Assembly: GCA_035610835.1 (NCBI GenBank)
Contig: CM069442.1
Span: forward strand, 34,512,452 to 34,576,451
Length of the DNA stretch: 64,000 bases
Direction: 5' to 3'
Source of the DNA: Ophiura sarsii
Lineage: Eukaryota; Echinodermata; Ophiuroidea; Amphilepidida; Ophiuridae
Position numbers and translations under genes: made by a program. How positions within the stretch are numbered: the first letter of the stretch is position 1; every line of letters starts with the position of its first letter. This document shows positions 1-11,243 of this stretch, one piece after another. Below the pieces are notes generated by a model, which did no database searches, was not told where the DNA came from, and saw only the letters and a program-made list of their open reading frames with translations.

Positions 1-814
1 GTGAACAACCGCGTGAAATTTAGCACAGCGCAAATATTTTCTGCCATTGAACAGTATCCCCCACCTTACATATGACTTCAATATATCATCAGCTCCGTTA
101 AGATTTCGCAGCTCGACAGTGCGCGCAATCTACTGCATAGATAACAACATAAGCAAGCAAGCATCTTCACCACACAATAGCGCACGCTAGCTACTCTTTA
201 AAAAATCAGAATCGATTGGCCTAAGGGTATCAGTGAGTGAACGAATGCATTTGTCAATTAAACAAATGCCAAGTCTCTTTGGCTCCATGGGGATACAGAT
301 GATATCATCATTTTATTTGGTTGCCTGAAATGGGACAATGTTCTTAAAAGCCATCCAAATACGTATATCCAAATACGTATAGCACTGTCTAGTGTTGTCG
401 CTTTCATACGGATTTCCCATTTTAATGAACCACAGGGCTATATATTTGGAAAATTAAATATATTGTTTTTGAATGTATCTTATTACAGCCTTCTCACTTA
501 AAACGACAGGGTTAAATTGACTACGAAGGGCGGCGTCAACTATGCACCCAAGCTAAAAACGGGGTTAAATGTTGACCACTTTTGTGTCCTCTGTCTTTGT
601 ATGTATGTCTGTCTGTCTGTCTGTCTATTTCGTGTATTTCCTTGTTTTTATTTTTTCTATTTTGATACAAATGTTCTAAATCATCTCTTCTGTATTTTAT
701 ACTAGGTAGCTACATGGACTATCCAGAAACCTGCTTACATGAATAATATTATCTAAAAGTGTTACCAAGGATTTTAAACCAACAGCAAAAGCACAGAAGA
801 TGGACTTGTAGGAC
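1..814. other. No gene seen; short TCTG microsatellite
   Basis: No convincing exon, RNA gene or inverted repeat was seen. A (TCTG)n microsatellite lies at about 607-627. The short open frame crossing it is low-complexity and not credible as coding. Confidence 0.5.
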
Positions 815-817
815 ATA

Positions 818-1729
818 CAGGGTGACCCCAAAAAATGTTAACACTCCGGGCACATAAGATATCTTAAAAGGACAGGAAAACACAGGTCTAATCTTGACGT
901 ATTATGAAAGCTGAGTAAATAAGCTTTCATTTGCATTTTATTGCGTTCCAATTGGTTATTCAGAACGGGAGATATGCTTCAGCAAACATGAGGAAGCAAA
1001 ATCAGCTTGGTCCAATCCTCTCAGTATGAAAGTAAAGCTTTTAAATGCACGAAGCAAGAAGCAACATGATTAAGTCACACACACATCAGTTAATCTCTTC
1101 TTTGTTCTTTTCAACGCATTCTTTCGATTCTTTTCAAGACATATACATGTATAAATATATTCCAAATAAATTATATAGGTATTTTGTCATGAGTTCAAGT
1201 TCTATACTCTTTTTCCATGTGCATTAGTTAATTTATTTAATTGGATGGACCATTTCAACAAAGAACATGAAATGTTTCAATTTTAAAGACTGCTTTACTG
1301 ACAGCTAGCTACCCATTGCACATGGAAAAAGAGTATAGAACTTGAAGTCATGACAAAATACCTATGTAATTTATGTGGAATATATTTATTTATGTCTTTT
1401 AAGCTTGAAAAGAATCGAAAGAATGCGTTGAAAAGAACAAAGAAGAGATTAACTGATGTGTGTGTGTGTGACTTAATCATGTTGCTTCTTGCTTCGTGCA
1501 TTTTAAAAGCTTTACTTTCATACTGAGAGGATTGGACCAAGCTGATTTTGCTTCCTCATGTTTGCTGAAGCATATCTCCCGTTCTAAATAACCAATTGGA
1601 ACGCAATAAAATGCAAATGAAAGCTTATTTACTCAGCTTTCATAATACATCAAGATTAGACCCGTGTGTTCCTGTCCTTTTAAGATATCTTATGTGCCCG
1701 GAGTGTTAACATTTTTTTGGGTCACCCTG
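818..1729. mobile_element. Long-hairpin TA-flanked MITE, 912 bp
   Basis: The element begins CAGGGTGACCCC and ends with its reverse complement. It is flanked by TA at 816-817 and 1730-1731, as for Tc1/mariner insertions. The left arm (818-1224) and right arm (about 1317-1729) are near-perfect reverse complements with only scattered differences, around a spacer of about 90 bp. Open frames on both strands are mirror images of the same arm, so they are not genes. The low arm divergence suggests a recent insertion or recent arm homogenisation. The family name is unknown to me. Confidence 0.9.
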
Positions 1730-1904
1730 TATACACCCTGGAGGTCATGAGTGGATTATAAGGAGGTTAGGGGATGTGTTGTCAAAGAGCAAAATGATTT
1801 TAACATCGCACCCACAATGCATTGTGCCAACTTCAGATTTTTTCCCCACGATGCATTTGAATTTCCTCTTAACGATACTCGTATCAATACGATCGATATA
1901 TTAG

Positions 1905-2092
1905 CAGGGGTGTGAGAGGCCACAAATAAAAAAAAAGAGGAAAACAGACAAAAACGAGGAAAAACAGCGTAAAATTGGGGGAAATGCCAAATATGGGCTG
2001 AAAAGAAAAGCAAAGAAAAGGCTGAAATTTTGGCATAAGAAAAATTTAAAAAAAAGAGGAAATCAGCTAAAAAGAGGAACTCTCACACCCTG
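1905..2092. mobile_element. Short inverted-repeat element (CAGGGGTGTGAGAG ends)
   Basis: Left end CAGGGGTGTGAGAG and right end CTCTCACACCCTG are inverted copies. They enclose a purine-rich interior in which AAAAGAGGAAA-like motifs recur. The CAGGGG terminus resembles hAT-type ends, but no clean 8-bp target duplication could be matched, so the superfamily is uncertain. Confidence 0.55.
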
Positions 2093-2946
2093 ATTAGTGA
2101 CCTTTATTGTACCACGAGATATCGATATCGTGCCTTTCTATCACACATTACATGTAGGCCTATCAGAAAATATATGGTTCCCCTGTCGGTTTGGTTTTCC
2201 AATAACTGGGAGTAAGTTGTTTACTAGTCGCGCTCTTAAGTTTTAGAAATAAGAAAAAGGAACACTGAGAACTAATTTATTTATTGATGTGAAAAAGTAT
2301 CTAAGAGCTCGTACGATGATGGTGCCATGAAGCCATAAATTTGTGCATATGTCTATGGGGCCGAGATAAATTGGGGACCAGATTTACGGTGTTTTGCAAA
2401 AATATAATGCGTTCTGGTGCTGTCTTTAAAATCTTCTTTAGTCAAAGAGTGTCAAAGGGGCATGGCATCTGTTCACAACTCTCATCTTTTGGTCTTTCCT
2501 ACCTGTTTTATGCACATCAACCGTTCAGAGGTCTGTTGAATGTGTCTGTCCATGGACGACGTTTCTGTTGTCAGCATTTTGGCCTCACCATCGGTTTACT
2601 GCAGCAATGAAAAAGAAAAGGTTTCACATTATAACACTCACATAAGTGTAAGGCAAAAAAAAGTTTGCTTCAGATGACATGAGAGACTGAAAATCTAATG
2701 CGGTCTGCAGATTTGATTTGATTTATTTTTTCAATTTAGACCTGAAAGTGCGGGCCTATTTACCTGATTTTTTGGGAAATGAAAAAAGAAGAAGAAAAAG
2801 AAGGAAAAAAAACATGGGGAAAAAAGTTAACCGGGGAGTTTTGGTAATGCGCGCGGGTCATTTGAGACAAACTTCTTTTCTTTTTTTGCCTAATAGGTAT
2901 GTGATAAAGATTCCAAAAGGGGTGATTGGTGAAATTTCAGTGGGTA
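2093..2946. other. No firm feature; one weak exon-like stretch
   Basis: On the minus strand, a pyrimidine-rich tract ending CTGCAG (2599-2604) and a possible donor (CAG/GTAGG at 2503) bracket about 96 bp. Every reading frame starting at that acceptor meets a stop early, so no exon is called. The rest holds AT-rich unique-looking sequence. Confidence 0.35.
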
Positions 2947-3181
2947 CTGTAAAACCAGAAATATTTGCATGCATTTAAATTTCGCTAATTTCGGGAGGAA
3001 CACCTACTCGCGAAAATGTCATGCCGCGAACATTTCCAATCTACATTGTAGCAGTTCATTGCAAAGTTACACAATTTACATTAACTCCAAAGTTTACATT
3101 CGGGAAATGTTCATGCCATGAATTAGGCCAGTATTGCTGATTGGTGAAATGTTAAACTCCTGAACATTGCTGGTTTTACAG
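2947..3181. mobile_element. CTGTAAA-end TA MITE, copy 1
   Basis: The ends are CTGTAAAACCAG and its perfect reverse complement. TA flanks lie at 2945-2946 and 3182-3183. The interior is AT-rich with TTTCGC-type motifs like the other members. It belongs to the most abundant family in the window by its ends, but its interior is diverged. Confidence 0.75.
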
Positions 3182-3324
3182 TATGCCCAGGGATGTAGCA
3201 TCCAGGGGAAGGGGAAGGGAAAGTAGGTATGTAGGAGGGACAATGGGGTTATAGGGGGAATAGAGGCAAGCTCCTTCTGGTTGATGTGTTCATAGTGCAT
3301 ACATTTCGGGAGCAACATTTTTTA

Positions 3325-3872
3325 CGACCTTGTTTTTCGGTTGAACTAAAACCTTGTTTTTCGGTTGAACTAAGACCTTGTTTTTCGGTTGAACTAAGAC
3401 CTTGTTTTTCGGTTGAATTAAGACCTTGTTTTACAGTTGAACTAGACCTTGTTTTTCGGTTGAACTAAGACCTTGTTTTTCGGTTGAACTTAGACCATGT
3501 TTTTCAATTGAACTAAGACCTTGTTTTTCGGTTGAACTAAGACCGTGTTTTTCGGTTGAACTAATACCTTGTTTTTCGGTTGAATTAAGACCTTGTTTTA
3601 CAGTTGAACTAGACCTTGTTTTTCGGTTGAACTAAGACCGTGCTTTTCGGTTGAACTTAGACCATGTTTTTCAATTGAACTAAGACCTTGTTTTTCGGTT
3701 GAACTAAGACCGTGTTTTTCGGTTGAACTAATACCTTGTTTTTCGGTTGAATTAAGACCTTTTTTTACAGTTGAACTAGACCTTGTTTTTCGGTTGAACT
3801 AAGACCTTGTTTTTCGGTTGAACTAAGACCTTGTTTTTCGGTTGAACTAAGACCTTGCTTTTCGGTTGAACT
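3325..3872. repeat. 24-bp minisatellite with 167-bp higher-order repeat
   Basis: About 23 head-to-tail copies of a 24-bp unit containing CCTTGTTTTTCGGTTGAACT. Within the array a variant block (TTGAATTA followed by a unit with TTTTACAG and then a 23-bp unit) recurs with its TTGAATTA ending at 3420, 3587 and 3754. That is exactly every 167 bp, or seven units minus one base. This is a higher-order repeat. The 8-codon open frame is interrupted by stops, so the array is not a coding repeat. Confidence 0.92.
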
Positions 3873-4115
3873 GTCTTTGATATGTTTGCCAGTATGAATT
3901 TATTCATATCAGGATCTGCACATTTTTAAAGTGCTTCATAAAACCTAATCTCTGTTATTTTTACCCAACAAGTACATATATCGAAAAATCTATGAAGCAA
4001 ATGCCTGCATTTGACACAATTCTAAAAATGTACTAAAAATGTCTATAATTTTCTGAACACAAATAGTAGTTGATATTGCAAATCTCTGCAAGCTTGCATA
4101 CATATGTTATTTGAT

Positions 4116-4193
4116 CATTTGGGTCAGATACAATTGGCCTACCTGCTGAAATGATCTAGAAACTATTTTAAAGGTTGTGGATATTGTACAAGT
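4116..4193 (+). repeat. Dispersed repeat fragment paired with 18472-18553
   Basis: This stretch (starting CATTTGGGTCAGA, ending ACAAGT) is diverged but clearly collinear with 18472-18553 on the same strand. Shared words include GGGTCAGA, CTGCTGAAA or GCTGAAAA, and TCTAGAAAC. The family is unrecognised. Confidence 0.6.
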
Positions 4194-5106
4194 AAAAAAA
4201 TAAACCAGTCAAATCAGCCATTTTAAAAGGTAAAACACGCCTAAAAGTGGGTTACAAATTTTTTTTTGAGTGTTTTTGGCCCACTTTTTATTTTGCCACT
4301 TCGCAGCCATTTTTGTCCAAATTTTTTTCTGACAACTAAAAAACAAAAACAAAAACAATCCAAAATTGGGCCAATCACATACTAGGGTTATCCGGCAAAA
4401 GTGACTCCGCATACTTATGCGTGCGGGTATGTGAGACAGCCCTTATTTTCTTTTTTCTTGGCCCACTGAACAGTGACTATATAGATACTTGAGTGAGTAG
4501 TCAAGCAGTTCAAGCTTACAACTAAAGGAAGTTCTTACTATGTAGCTCAGTCAGCAACCTACAAAGTAGATTAGATACAAGGTAACAAGGTATGCATTAT
4601 CTTATAAATGCGTTGGCTAAACTCTAACAGGGAATCAATTTCTCCTCCTCCTCTATCACGATCAGAGATATGATAATAAGCTAAGTGTCATATCGAGGTT
4701 ACGAACATTTCACCACTCCCCCCCTGCCTATCACTATCGTAATAGATCCCCCAAAGACGTCTTGTTTAATGGCATGCATGATATAATTAGATCTCTCATT
4801 TTTGTGCAATTCAATTGATGAGTGTTTCGGATATACTTAAAGGTCATCTGTTTGTGGCGTAGTACACAACCCTTGGATCCTAGTCTGCCGATAACGGTTG
4901 CGATAACGGTTGCGGAAGACCAGTGTATGTGTTATCATGTCGGTCCCCTTGGGTAGTGTAAAAACTGAGGGTACAGGAAGATGGAGGAAATCAGCCCAGC
5001 ACTGATTTATGTGTTATGGATGTATGGTGCAATGTAGAAAAATGGCTCCTTGTATGTAACCAAGGCATTGTAACACTGTACAAAATATTTGCAAGTAATG
5101 ATGATA
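4194..5106. other. No gene or clear repeat seen
   Basis: AT-rich sequence with poly-T/poly-A stretches around 4255-4345 and a short direct duplication of GATAACGGTTGC at about 4891-4914. No exon or RNA gene was recognised. Confidence 0.4.
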
Positions 5107-5390
5107 AGGCTATATTAAAAAAATCATTTGTCTCAAAGCTCCCGCGTGCGTTCGTTTATTGATGCGCATTAGAAAGGAAAAAATCTTAAACATTTTTTTT
5201 TTTTTTTAAATCCTAAAATTTTACCGATTTTTCAGATTTTCATTGATCACATCATTTTAAATACAAAAGGTCACTTTTACAAGGATTTCAATATTTTATA
5301 TTAAAAAAAAAACCTTAAAAAAAATGCATTCCGCATTAGATTTTGAAAAACCGAAGAGCTTTGAGACAAAAGATTTTTTTAATATAGTCT
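5107..5390. mobile_element. AGGCTATATT MITE, copy 1
   Basis: The ends are AGGCTATATTAAAAAAATC plus TTTGTCTCAAAGCTC on the left and GAGCTTTGAGACAAA plus AATATAGTCT on the right, giving about 35-bp terminal inverted repeats. The whole element is collinear with 46654-46950, including the shared internal word GATTTTCATTGATCACATC. It has no coding capacity. Confidence 0.85.
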
Positions 5391-5502
5391 AATACAATCG
5401 GATTATAAAGCGGGTCTGGACGAATGAGGTTTTATTCTAGTTGCTCATGTATTCAGTTGGCTCTAAAAAGAGCCTTTTAGATAAGTCTGAAGAATTAAAT
5501 GT

Positions 5503-5844
5503 GTATAGATGAGGTGACCGTTGTTTACATTTATGACGCCCTCTGTTGATTTGAGACAAAACTAACCGGGCAAGATTCCTATAGTTTACATAGGCCAGAT
5601 CAGGTTTTCTAACTAGATTGTGGTGTTACAGCAAATTGTTATCAAAACTGTCTTTAAACTTGCTTAGGAATGCTATAAGCTATCGAATTTCACAAAAAGA
5701 ATTAAAAATAAATTAGTTTTACAATTCATTAGAAAGAAATTTCATGTTGTCTTCATTAACTTTACTGTATATTCTGCCCGGAGGGAATCAAGAGAGGGTG
5801 TCCCATTTGTAAATACATGACGTCACCGGTCACACCATCTATAG
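5503..5844. mobile_element. TATAGATG(A)GGTGACC MITE, copy 1
   Basis: Left end TATAGATGAGGTGACCG and right end CGTCACCGGTCACACCATCTATA form imperfect terminal inverted repeats. The same pair of ends bounds 51379-51755, although the interiors differ greatly. Confidence 0.75.
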
Positions 5845-5909
5845 TAGATTATCCTATAAAGGTACTTTTAATTTGTCTAAATATCCCTCAAAGTATTCCT
5901 AAGTGTTAA

Positions 5910-6155
5910 CACTTTCCAAGCTGCAGGAGTCTGCAGACGGCATTCCAAATGTCACAAAAGGTTTCAAAAAAAAGAATCAAAATTATTGAATTTCATTACC
6001 ATATTATTTGGAATCACCATGAGAAATACATTGAAAAAAGTACAAACAGGCCTAGTATTGGTTCAGTAATCCTTGAGATAGACTCTGAAAGTTGGGAAAG
6101 GTTTCTGAAAAATCTGTTTTGTATAGTAGTAAAACTAATAGCCGAGTGTAAAGAG
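5910..6155. mobile_element. TTAA-flanked CACTTTCC MITE, copy 1
   Basis: Flanked by TTAA at 5906-5909 and 6156-6159, a piggyBac-type target. It begins CACTTTCCAAG and contains GTCTGCAGACG near its left end. It is collinear with copies at 27841-28080, 33445-33690 and, inverted, 57330-57572. The right terminus is decayed. Open frames on both strands are shadows of this element. Confidence 0.85.
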
Positions 6156-6159
6156 TTAA

Positions 6160-7700
6160 GAAAGATACAAAATATAGCATTAGAGGAACAAATACAGTAC
6201 AAGATGCCAGCCAACCTTTTGAATCAACTAATTTATTAGTATGACATGTAATTCTTTAGCGAGAGAGTGAAACACTGAATAATACAACATCAGGTATAAT
6301 AGGCTAGAAAATGCCATTATTGATCTGCCAGGTTGAACTCCACATTGGTCGTATTCACAACGCTCAAAATAAAATGTCATGGTCAAGTTTGTCCATGAGA
6401 AGACACAAGTTCAAGCTTATACAATAATGAACCTGTGATCCGCACATTTGGATGTCTCGTAATGTGATCTGACATCATCATGAGTGTGTCTTGACTCTTG
6501 ACAACTACTAAAAATTAAAATCAAGAAGAAACATTTTTGATTCCTATTTTATTTTCAGCCACTGTGTAAGAATGTGTAGAAGCCAGTCCTGACAAGCAGG
6601 CTGACAATGTACTTTCCTGGGGGTCATTCAAAGTACTAATAGAGACTATCATTACAACCAGGAATGACAACATCAGATGAAATCTCATCCCAACTATTTC
6701 TGATGTTTCATTTGGTTGGTCCAACACAACTATAACCCGTTCAGTTGAAGTTGGTACGCGCCACCTTTGTTGAATAGCTTTTCAGTTTCTGTTACGTATT
6801 TTTGCATTGCAAGTAATTTTACAAGCAAAACACTAGACAGTATAAACACTCCAATTGGTTAAACACTATGGGAAGATTATTCCTAAGTAATTAGTGCAAT
6901 TCTATGATAGCGTTTGATAGTTCAATTAACAATAATTTGTATAAGCACTATAGACAGCATGCAACAATTGCCCTCTAGGGCTAATAGACAATATTATTTG
7001 CCCAATTTTCACTCTCAAAAAATATTAGCAGGACTATATTTCAAATAAAAAAACATTTTGTACACCACAGATTTATTTCTGGTGTGCAGAAGTTTGAAAT
7101 GGCAGCTCTGAAGTGCTGATTTGCTAACACTAACAATCCCACTGGTCTATTTTGTGGATCAACACATTTAAAACACTGTTGAATTTAGTAATTAAATATC
7201 TAAATATCCTAGCTCGCCACCGTTATGCCCCATGCAATGTGACCTCAATTGCTAAGCGCCACCCGTCAACTCCACTTGCCGCATTCCGACATTGACCACG
7301 CCGCACGGCGCGAGGGGACAAATGTCTGACATAGCAATTGGGGCTATCCGACAAGAATCTGAAGCACGTCACCCCTGGTTGTCTACCAAAGTGTGACCAT
7401 CTCTGCTACATTTTGCTCTCATCAAATCCTACCCTGATCACTATTTCTTATGTTACCAACCTATATACCCTTGAGGGTGTGTGAGAGTCTGCCTACATAT
7501 TTAACAGGCTCGTTATGTGTAAAGAGCTTTATACAAACTTCACAAATGGTTTCAATACCTTTCCTCAACAAGCCAAGTGGCCTGGATAGATTACATTATT
7601 TATCCACATCGTCGACAAAATACTTCCCACAATACATAGCAAAACGAGACCCATTGGTGGTGCTACATCATTGGTTGAGGGGGCACTTTACAAAGCCCAT
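6160..7700. other. No confirmed gene; one weak exon candidate
   Basis: Unique-looking sequence. Apart from the minus-strand candidate at 6613-6688, no exon was seen. A more GC-rich stretch at about 7205-7400 has no recognised identity. Confidence 0.4.
6613..6688 (-). CDS. Candidate signal-peptide first exon (very tentative)
   Basis: On the minus strand an ATG at 6688 opens a frame beginning MRFHLMLSFLVVMIVSIS, a basic residue followed by a hydrophobic stretch, as in secretory signal peptides. A possible splice donor (GGAAA/GTACAT) follows at 6613. Read through without splicing, the frame continues to 6521 with little further character. No downstream exon was identified and chance occurrence is quite possible. 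Confidence 0.15.
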
Positions 7701-7709
7701 TACAATACA

Positions 7710-7745
7710 GTTTTTATGTGTAGTGAAATCACTACACATAAAAAC
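7710..7745. repeat. Perfect 17-bp-arm palindrome
   Basis: The left arm is GTTTTTATGTGTAGTGA and the right arm its exact reverse complement, separated by AA. It could form a cruciform or an RNA hairpin. There is no T-run or gene context to call it a terminator. Confidence 0.85.
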
Positions 7746-7799
7746 CTTTACAGCACTGAACCCCATGAAACCCCATTTGAAAACTATGCTGGCAGAACA

Positions 7800-7883
7800 G
7801 GTTCCCTGGTCTATCTCCCCGGGTGATCAGGTTCCCTCGTCTATCTCCCCGGGTGATCTCCCCGGGTGATCTCCCCGGGTGAT
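7800..7883 (+). repeat. Short tandem repeat around CTCCCCGGGTGAT
   Basis: A 30-bp unit (GGTTCCCT..TCTATCTCCCC..) occurs twice with starts 30 bp apart. It is followed by two further copies of the 13-bp subunit CTCCCCGGGTGAT. It lies immediately upstream of a tRNA-like SINE head. Confidence 0.8.
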
Positions 7884-7918
7884 AAATGAGGACAAAATTG
7901 TTGAATTCGAGCGCATGA

Positions 7919-8045
7919 CCTGTTGGCGAAGTGGGCAAAGGCACGGACTCCCATGCTGATGGACCCGGTTCGAATCCCGATGCAAGCTCTGTTTGGAAAT
8001 AGCAACGGTAAACTCCATTCAGGGATTTAAATTTTAGCAAATCAA
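7919..8045 (+). mobile_element. tRNA-derived SINE-like element
   Basis: An A-box-like TGGCGAAGTGGG at 7924-7935 and a B-box GGTTCGAATCC at 7967-7977 have tRNA-like spacing, as in internal RNA polymerase III promoters. No paired acceptor stem is present, so this is a SINE head or decayed tRNA copy and not a functional tRNA gene. The downstream body is unique in this window. Confidence 0.6.
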
Positions 8046-8366
8046 ATACTATAATTGTCCCATAGGCCTGGATACTCTGAAACATTGATGCATAATAATG
8101 GCAGCTATCTCAAATTTCACTAATATTCCTTAATTTTGCCAATCAAACTTTCATAGCCTTTTTATTTTAACGAATTTGTTTACCTTGAAACACTGCTGCC
8201 CAATCGTATTGACCTAGAGAACCACCAGCAGCAAACCTGCTCATCTAATTAGCATATTTGCATACTTAATTAGTGACTTTCCAAATAAACTAATTATTTA
8301 AGTTCGTTTAAATCTATCAATGTGTACAAATTGGAAGAATAAAAACGAGATATCGCAAGGAAACAC

Positions 8367-8555
8367 ATGGGCTATTCCATTTGAAATCCATACACCCCCC
8401 TATGGAAAAAGTTATCTTAATCTTCCCCACAGGGAGTGTGAATTTCAAATGGGGTTACCAGCATGTGTGACTCCATTTGAAATCTCAACACCCTGTGTGG
8501 ACGATTAAGGTCGTGTACGGATAGGGGGTGTATGGATTTCAACTGGAACAGCCAT
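8367..8555. mobile_element. Foldback MITE (ATGGGCTATTCCATTTGAAA ends)
   Basis: The left end reads ATGGGCTATTCCATTTGAAA and the right end is its near-perfect complement, with ACACCCCCTA and TAGGGGGTGT completing arms of about 35 bp. Further inverted words (CATTTGAAAT, ATTTCAAATGG) recur inside. I believe similar ends occur in other marine invertebrate genomes, but this is from memory. Confidence 0.85.
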
Positions 8556-8795
8556 GCAATGTTGACAGACCGGTATATTGATATAGTGTTGTTTGCATTT
8601 ATCTGACACTATGATACTCATTAACAAATAGGAGTAATGAATGACAGAGTGTAAAGTCCAAATGAAACTTACTGATGGATCAGATCATCGACACAGATTT
8701 TATGTTAATTAGACAAAAAAATTAATAACATACTTTCCTGCCATGGCCAAATTTCGAAAACTTTTTTAAATGTTTTAAATAGCAGCAAGCAACTA

Positions 8796-9002
8796 CTGTA
8801 AAAGCCAATATTTTTGCGTAAAGATATTTTCGTGCATTTTGACATCATAGACATTTCGCGAATTGTTTTTTCGCAGCGACCTTCTGGATGCACTGCATGA
8901 ATGTTGAAAACGATATTTTTGCATGATATAATTTTCGCGGAAAAATATGTTGTGCCAAAAGCGCAAAAAATAAAACCACCGCGAAAATGTCAGCTTTAAC
9001 AG
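8796..9002. mobile_element. CTGTAAA-end TA MITE, copy 2
   Basis: Ends CTGTAAAAGCC and GCTTTAACAG, with TA at 8794-8795 and 9003-9004. The interior contains TTTTCGCGG and CCGCGAAAAT-type motifs typical of the family. Confidence 0.75.
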
Positions 9003-9280
9003 TATATGAAATTGTCACATATTCAAAGGTCAATTCTAAAAGGGTCCTGGGTCAGGATCCTGTTATCTACATGTGTTAGGCTTATTTGATATATTTTGAT
9101 AATTGACAATTAATTTGAAATACCAATACTATATACCTTACAAATATCCAGGAACCAACAAAGCCAATTGATTGGTAGATTCATACCAGTGCATTTCCCT
9201 ATATGATTTGATTATTTCCTTATCATAATACTAGTGTACTTGGCTGTCATGACTGTGTGTCTCTACAACTTCATTCTTCA

Positions 9281-9666
9281 AGGTATATTATGTGATCTTT
9301 CCAGGGAACACCCTCAACATCGAAAAAAAAAATTGAAAGCAGATTTTCTTGCAGATTTTAATTTCTGATCATAAATCAGACATACATTCCAAGTTACAGG
9401 GCGATACGATTCTTAATTACTTCAAAATCATGGTTTTAGAGTGAAAATAAACTGTCGGATGTCGATTTTTGTCCGACAACTTATTTTCTCTATAGTCTAA
9501 ATTCCCTCTAAAACCACGATTTTGATGTAATTAGGAATCGTATCGCTCTGTAACTTGGAATGTATGTACGATTTTTGATCAGAAATGTAAATCTGCAAGA
9601 AAATCTACTTTCTAACAAAAATCATGAATAGAGGGCGCTCTCTGGAAAAGATCACATAATATGCCT
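9281..9666. mobile_element. AGGCATATTATG foldback element, copy 1
   Basis: Two arms of about 170 bp are inverted copies, with AGGTATATTATGTGATC at the left and GATCACATAATATGCCT at the right. A short central hairpin, GTCGG...CCGAC, lies at about 9453-9476. TTAA follows the right end; the left flank is TTCA, probably a decayed TTAA. The family is shared with 58976-59380, 50613-50815 and 26967-27018. Confidence 0.88.
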
Positions 9667-9799
9667 TTAACAACTTAAAGAGTCATAGAGAGATGTTGGA
9701 TAGAAATGTCATTTTAAAAAGGGAAGGCACAATGCAATTGAGTTTGACTTATAAGTATCCCTCGATTAAATAACTATACTCTGTTTGGCTTCCTCTGGA

Positions 9800-9940
9800 C
9801 AGTGACGTAACTTAACAGGCGCAGCTTTTACGCACGCGTGTGTATCTTCCGCCTTTCAACGCTCGTGTGTGAACGCCAGCGCCGCAAGTAGGCGCGCGCG
9901 TTATGTGCTGCAATTAGTAGAATACGCGGTTACGTCACTG
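9800..9940. mobile_element. CAGTGACGTAAC MITE, copy 1
   Basis: CAGTGACGTAAC and GTTACGTCACTG form the ends. The interior is unusually GC-rich and CpG-rich, with ACGCACGCGTGTG and GGCGCGCGCG. The outer flanks CTCTGGA and TCTCGT recur, inverted, around 57208-57588, so the element may extend several bases further out. Confidence 0.75.
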
Positions 9941-10209
9941 TCTCGTAATGGCCAAATAGACTATAGTCCCAATCATTTTGAACTGGCAGGTTTTAGAGTG
10001 TAAACAGGCTTATTCAAAATATTCTAGATGGTAGGGGGAAAATATAAAATATAAAACTTAGGGCAAACACTTTTTCATAATTTGTTACATCATTTGTACA
10101 AACTTAATTAATATCTGTTGCAGTTATGAATGTTTGCATATTTATACGTTACTCGTAATTGACGATTTCATGTCAAAGAGGGAGACATACTCGATGTCAC
10201 ACCGATAAA

Positions 10210-10488
10210 CAGACGACGCTGGACATAGGCGTATTCACGAGTATTCAGGTTAAAATATGCGAACGAGGTTACCTGATCAAGTGAATGGGACGACCGCTTA
10301 ACAACGGTTTAAATTCAAAAAATAGCATTTACAATTGGGATGATTAGCCATCCCGAACGGTTTTAGATTGGAAAAATTTTCTTCTAACCTATGATGAATT
10401 TTATGGGGTCATATAATCAAAATCCATTGTTACATTGAAACCAACGGAAATTCAAAATTTAACGGCCGTTCGTAGCCACCGTCGTCTG
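10210..10488. mobile_element. hAT-type MITE with 8-bp target duplication CCGATAAA
   Basis: Ends CAGACGACGCTGG and CCACCGTCGTCTG are inverted. They are flanked by identical 8-bp sequences CCGATAAA at 10202-10209 and 10489-10496. An 8-bp duplication with a CA...TG terminus is the hallmark of hAT-like transposition. There is no coding capacity. Confidence 0.88.
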
Positions 10489-10845
10489 CCGATAAACATA
10501 CTATCTCATACTTTTACTGCAATATAATGAACTGTGAACTTCTACATTTTCCTAGATAGTGTTTGTTACCAACAAACATTTCATTTCAAACTAGTGGAAT
10601 AGATAGTTAATACGTTCAAGTTTATTTCACGAATGTAATATGGTCAAATATTGAACAGCTCAGAAGTATGAAGAATTTTGATGATTAGTGCAAAGTTCAC
10701 CACATTGAAAAACTACATCACTCTCGCCTCGGCTACATAACTAGCCTCGTTTTTGGAGCACTAATTGCTCTGAGCATGCTCAGTTGGATAGCACAGCCCT
10801 CTTTTGACGTAAGTGCACCAATGACGAATCTACAAGTAGAAAATC

Positions 10846-11235
10846 CCTGGGGGAGGGGAGGGCACTAAATTTTGTTTGGGTAGGGGTGTGCCGCCCAGGG
10901 TCTCAACAAGGGGGCTTCGGAACTGAAGTGAGTGAATTTTATGACGAAAAATAGCCTTAAGTACTGATTTTCTCGAAAAAGTAGATCTTAAGAACTGGTT
11001 TGTTTTTCAAATTTGATTAGTAAGAACGCACATTTTTCAAAAAAATTGGGCTTTGGAATAAAATAATCGGTGGAATTTTCAATAAAATGGGGGTCTAAAA
11101 AGCTGATGCAGGCTCAAAAGGGTCTAAGAGCAAGCATGCAGAGGAGGGTGAAAAGGGGATCTTCAGGGCAGCACATACATATACCCTTTTCCAATGTCAG
11201 TGCCCCACCCCCCCCCCCCCCCCCCCCCCCCCCCG
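10846..11235 (-). mobile_element. hAT-type G-rich-end MITE, copy 1
   Basis: The ends are G-rich (CCTGGGGGAGGGGAGGGCACT) or C-rich (AGTGCCCC then a C27 run). The element is flanked by a perfect 8-bp duplication AGAAAATC at 10838-10845 and 11236-11243. Its body is the reverse complement of 16624-17020, with shared words such as GTGTGCCG, AACACAGTT-like and TTGAGCCTGCATCAG. The C27 run at 11208-11234 is part of the terminus. Confidence 0.9.
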
Positions 11236-11243
11236 AGAAAATC

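Noticed and set aside
2503..2598. Minus-strand exon between a strong acceptor-like tract and a donor
   Set aside because: Every frame starting at the acceptor meets a stop early; one frame begins with a stop codon.
3325..3872. CRISPR-like array
   Set aside because: 24-bp units are directly adjacent with no spacers and show a higher-order repeat pattern.
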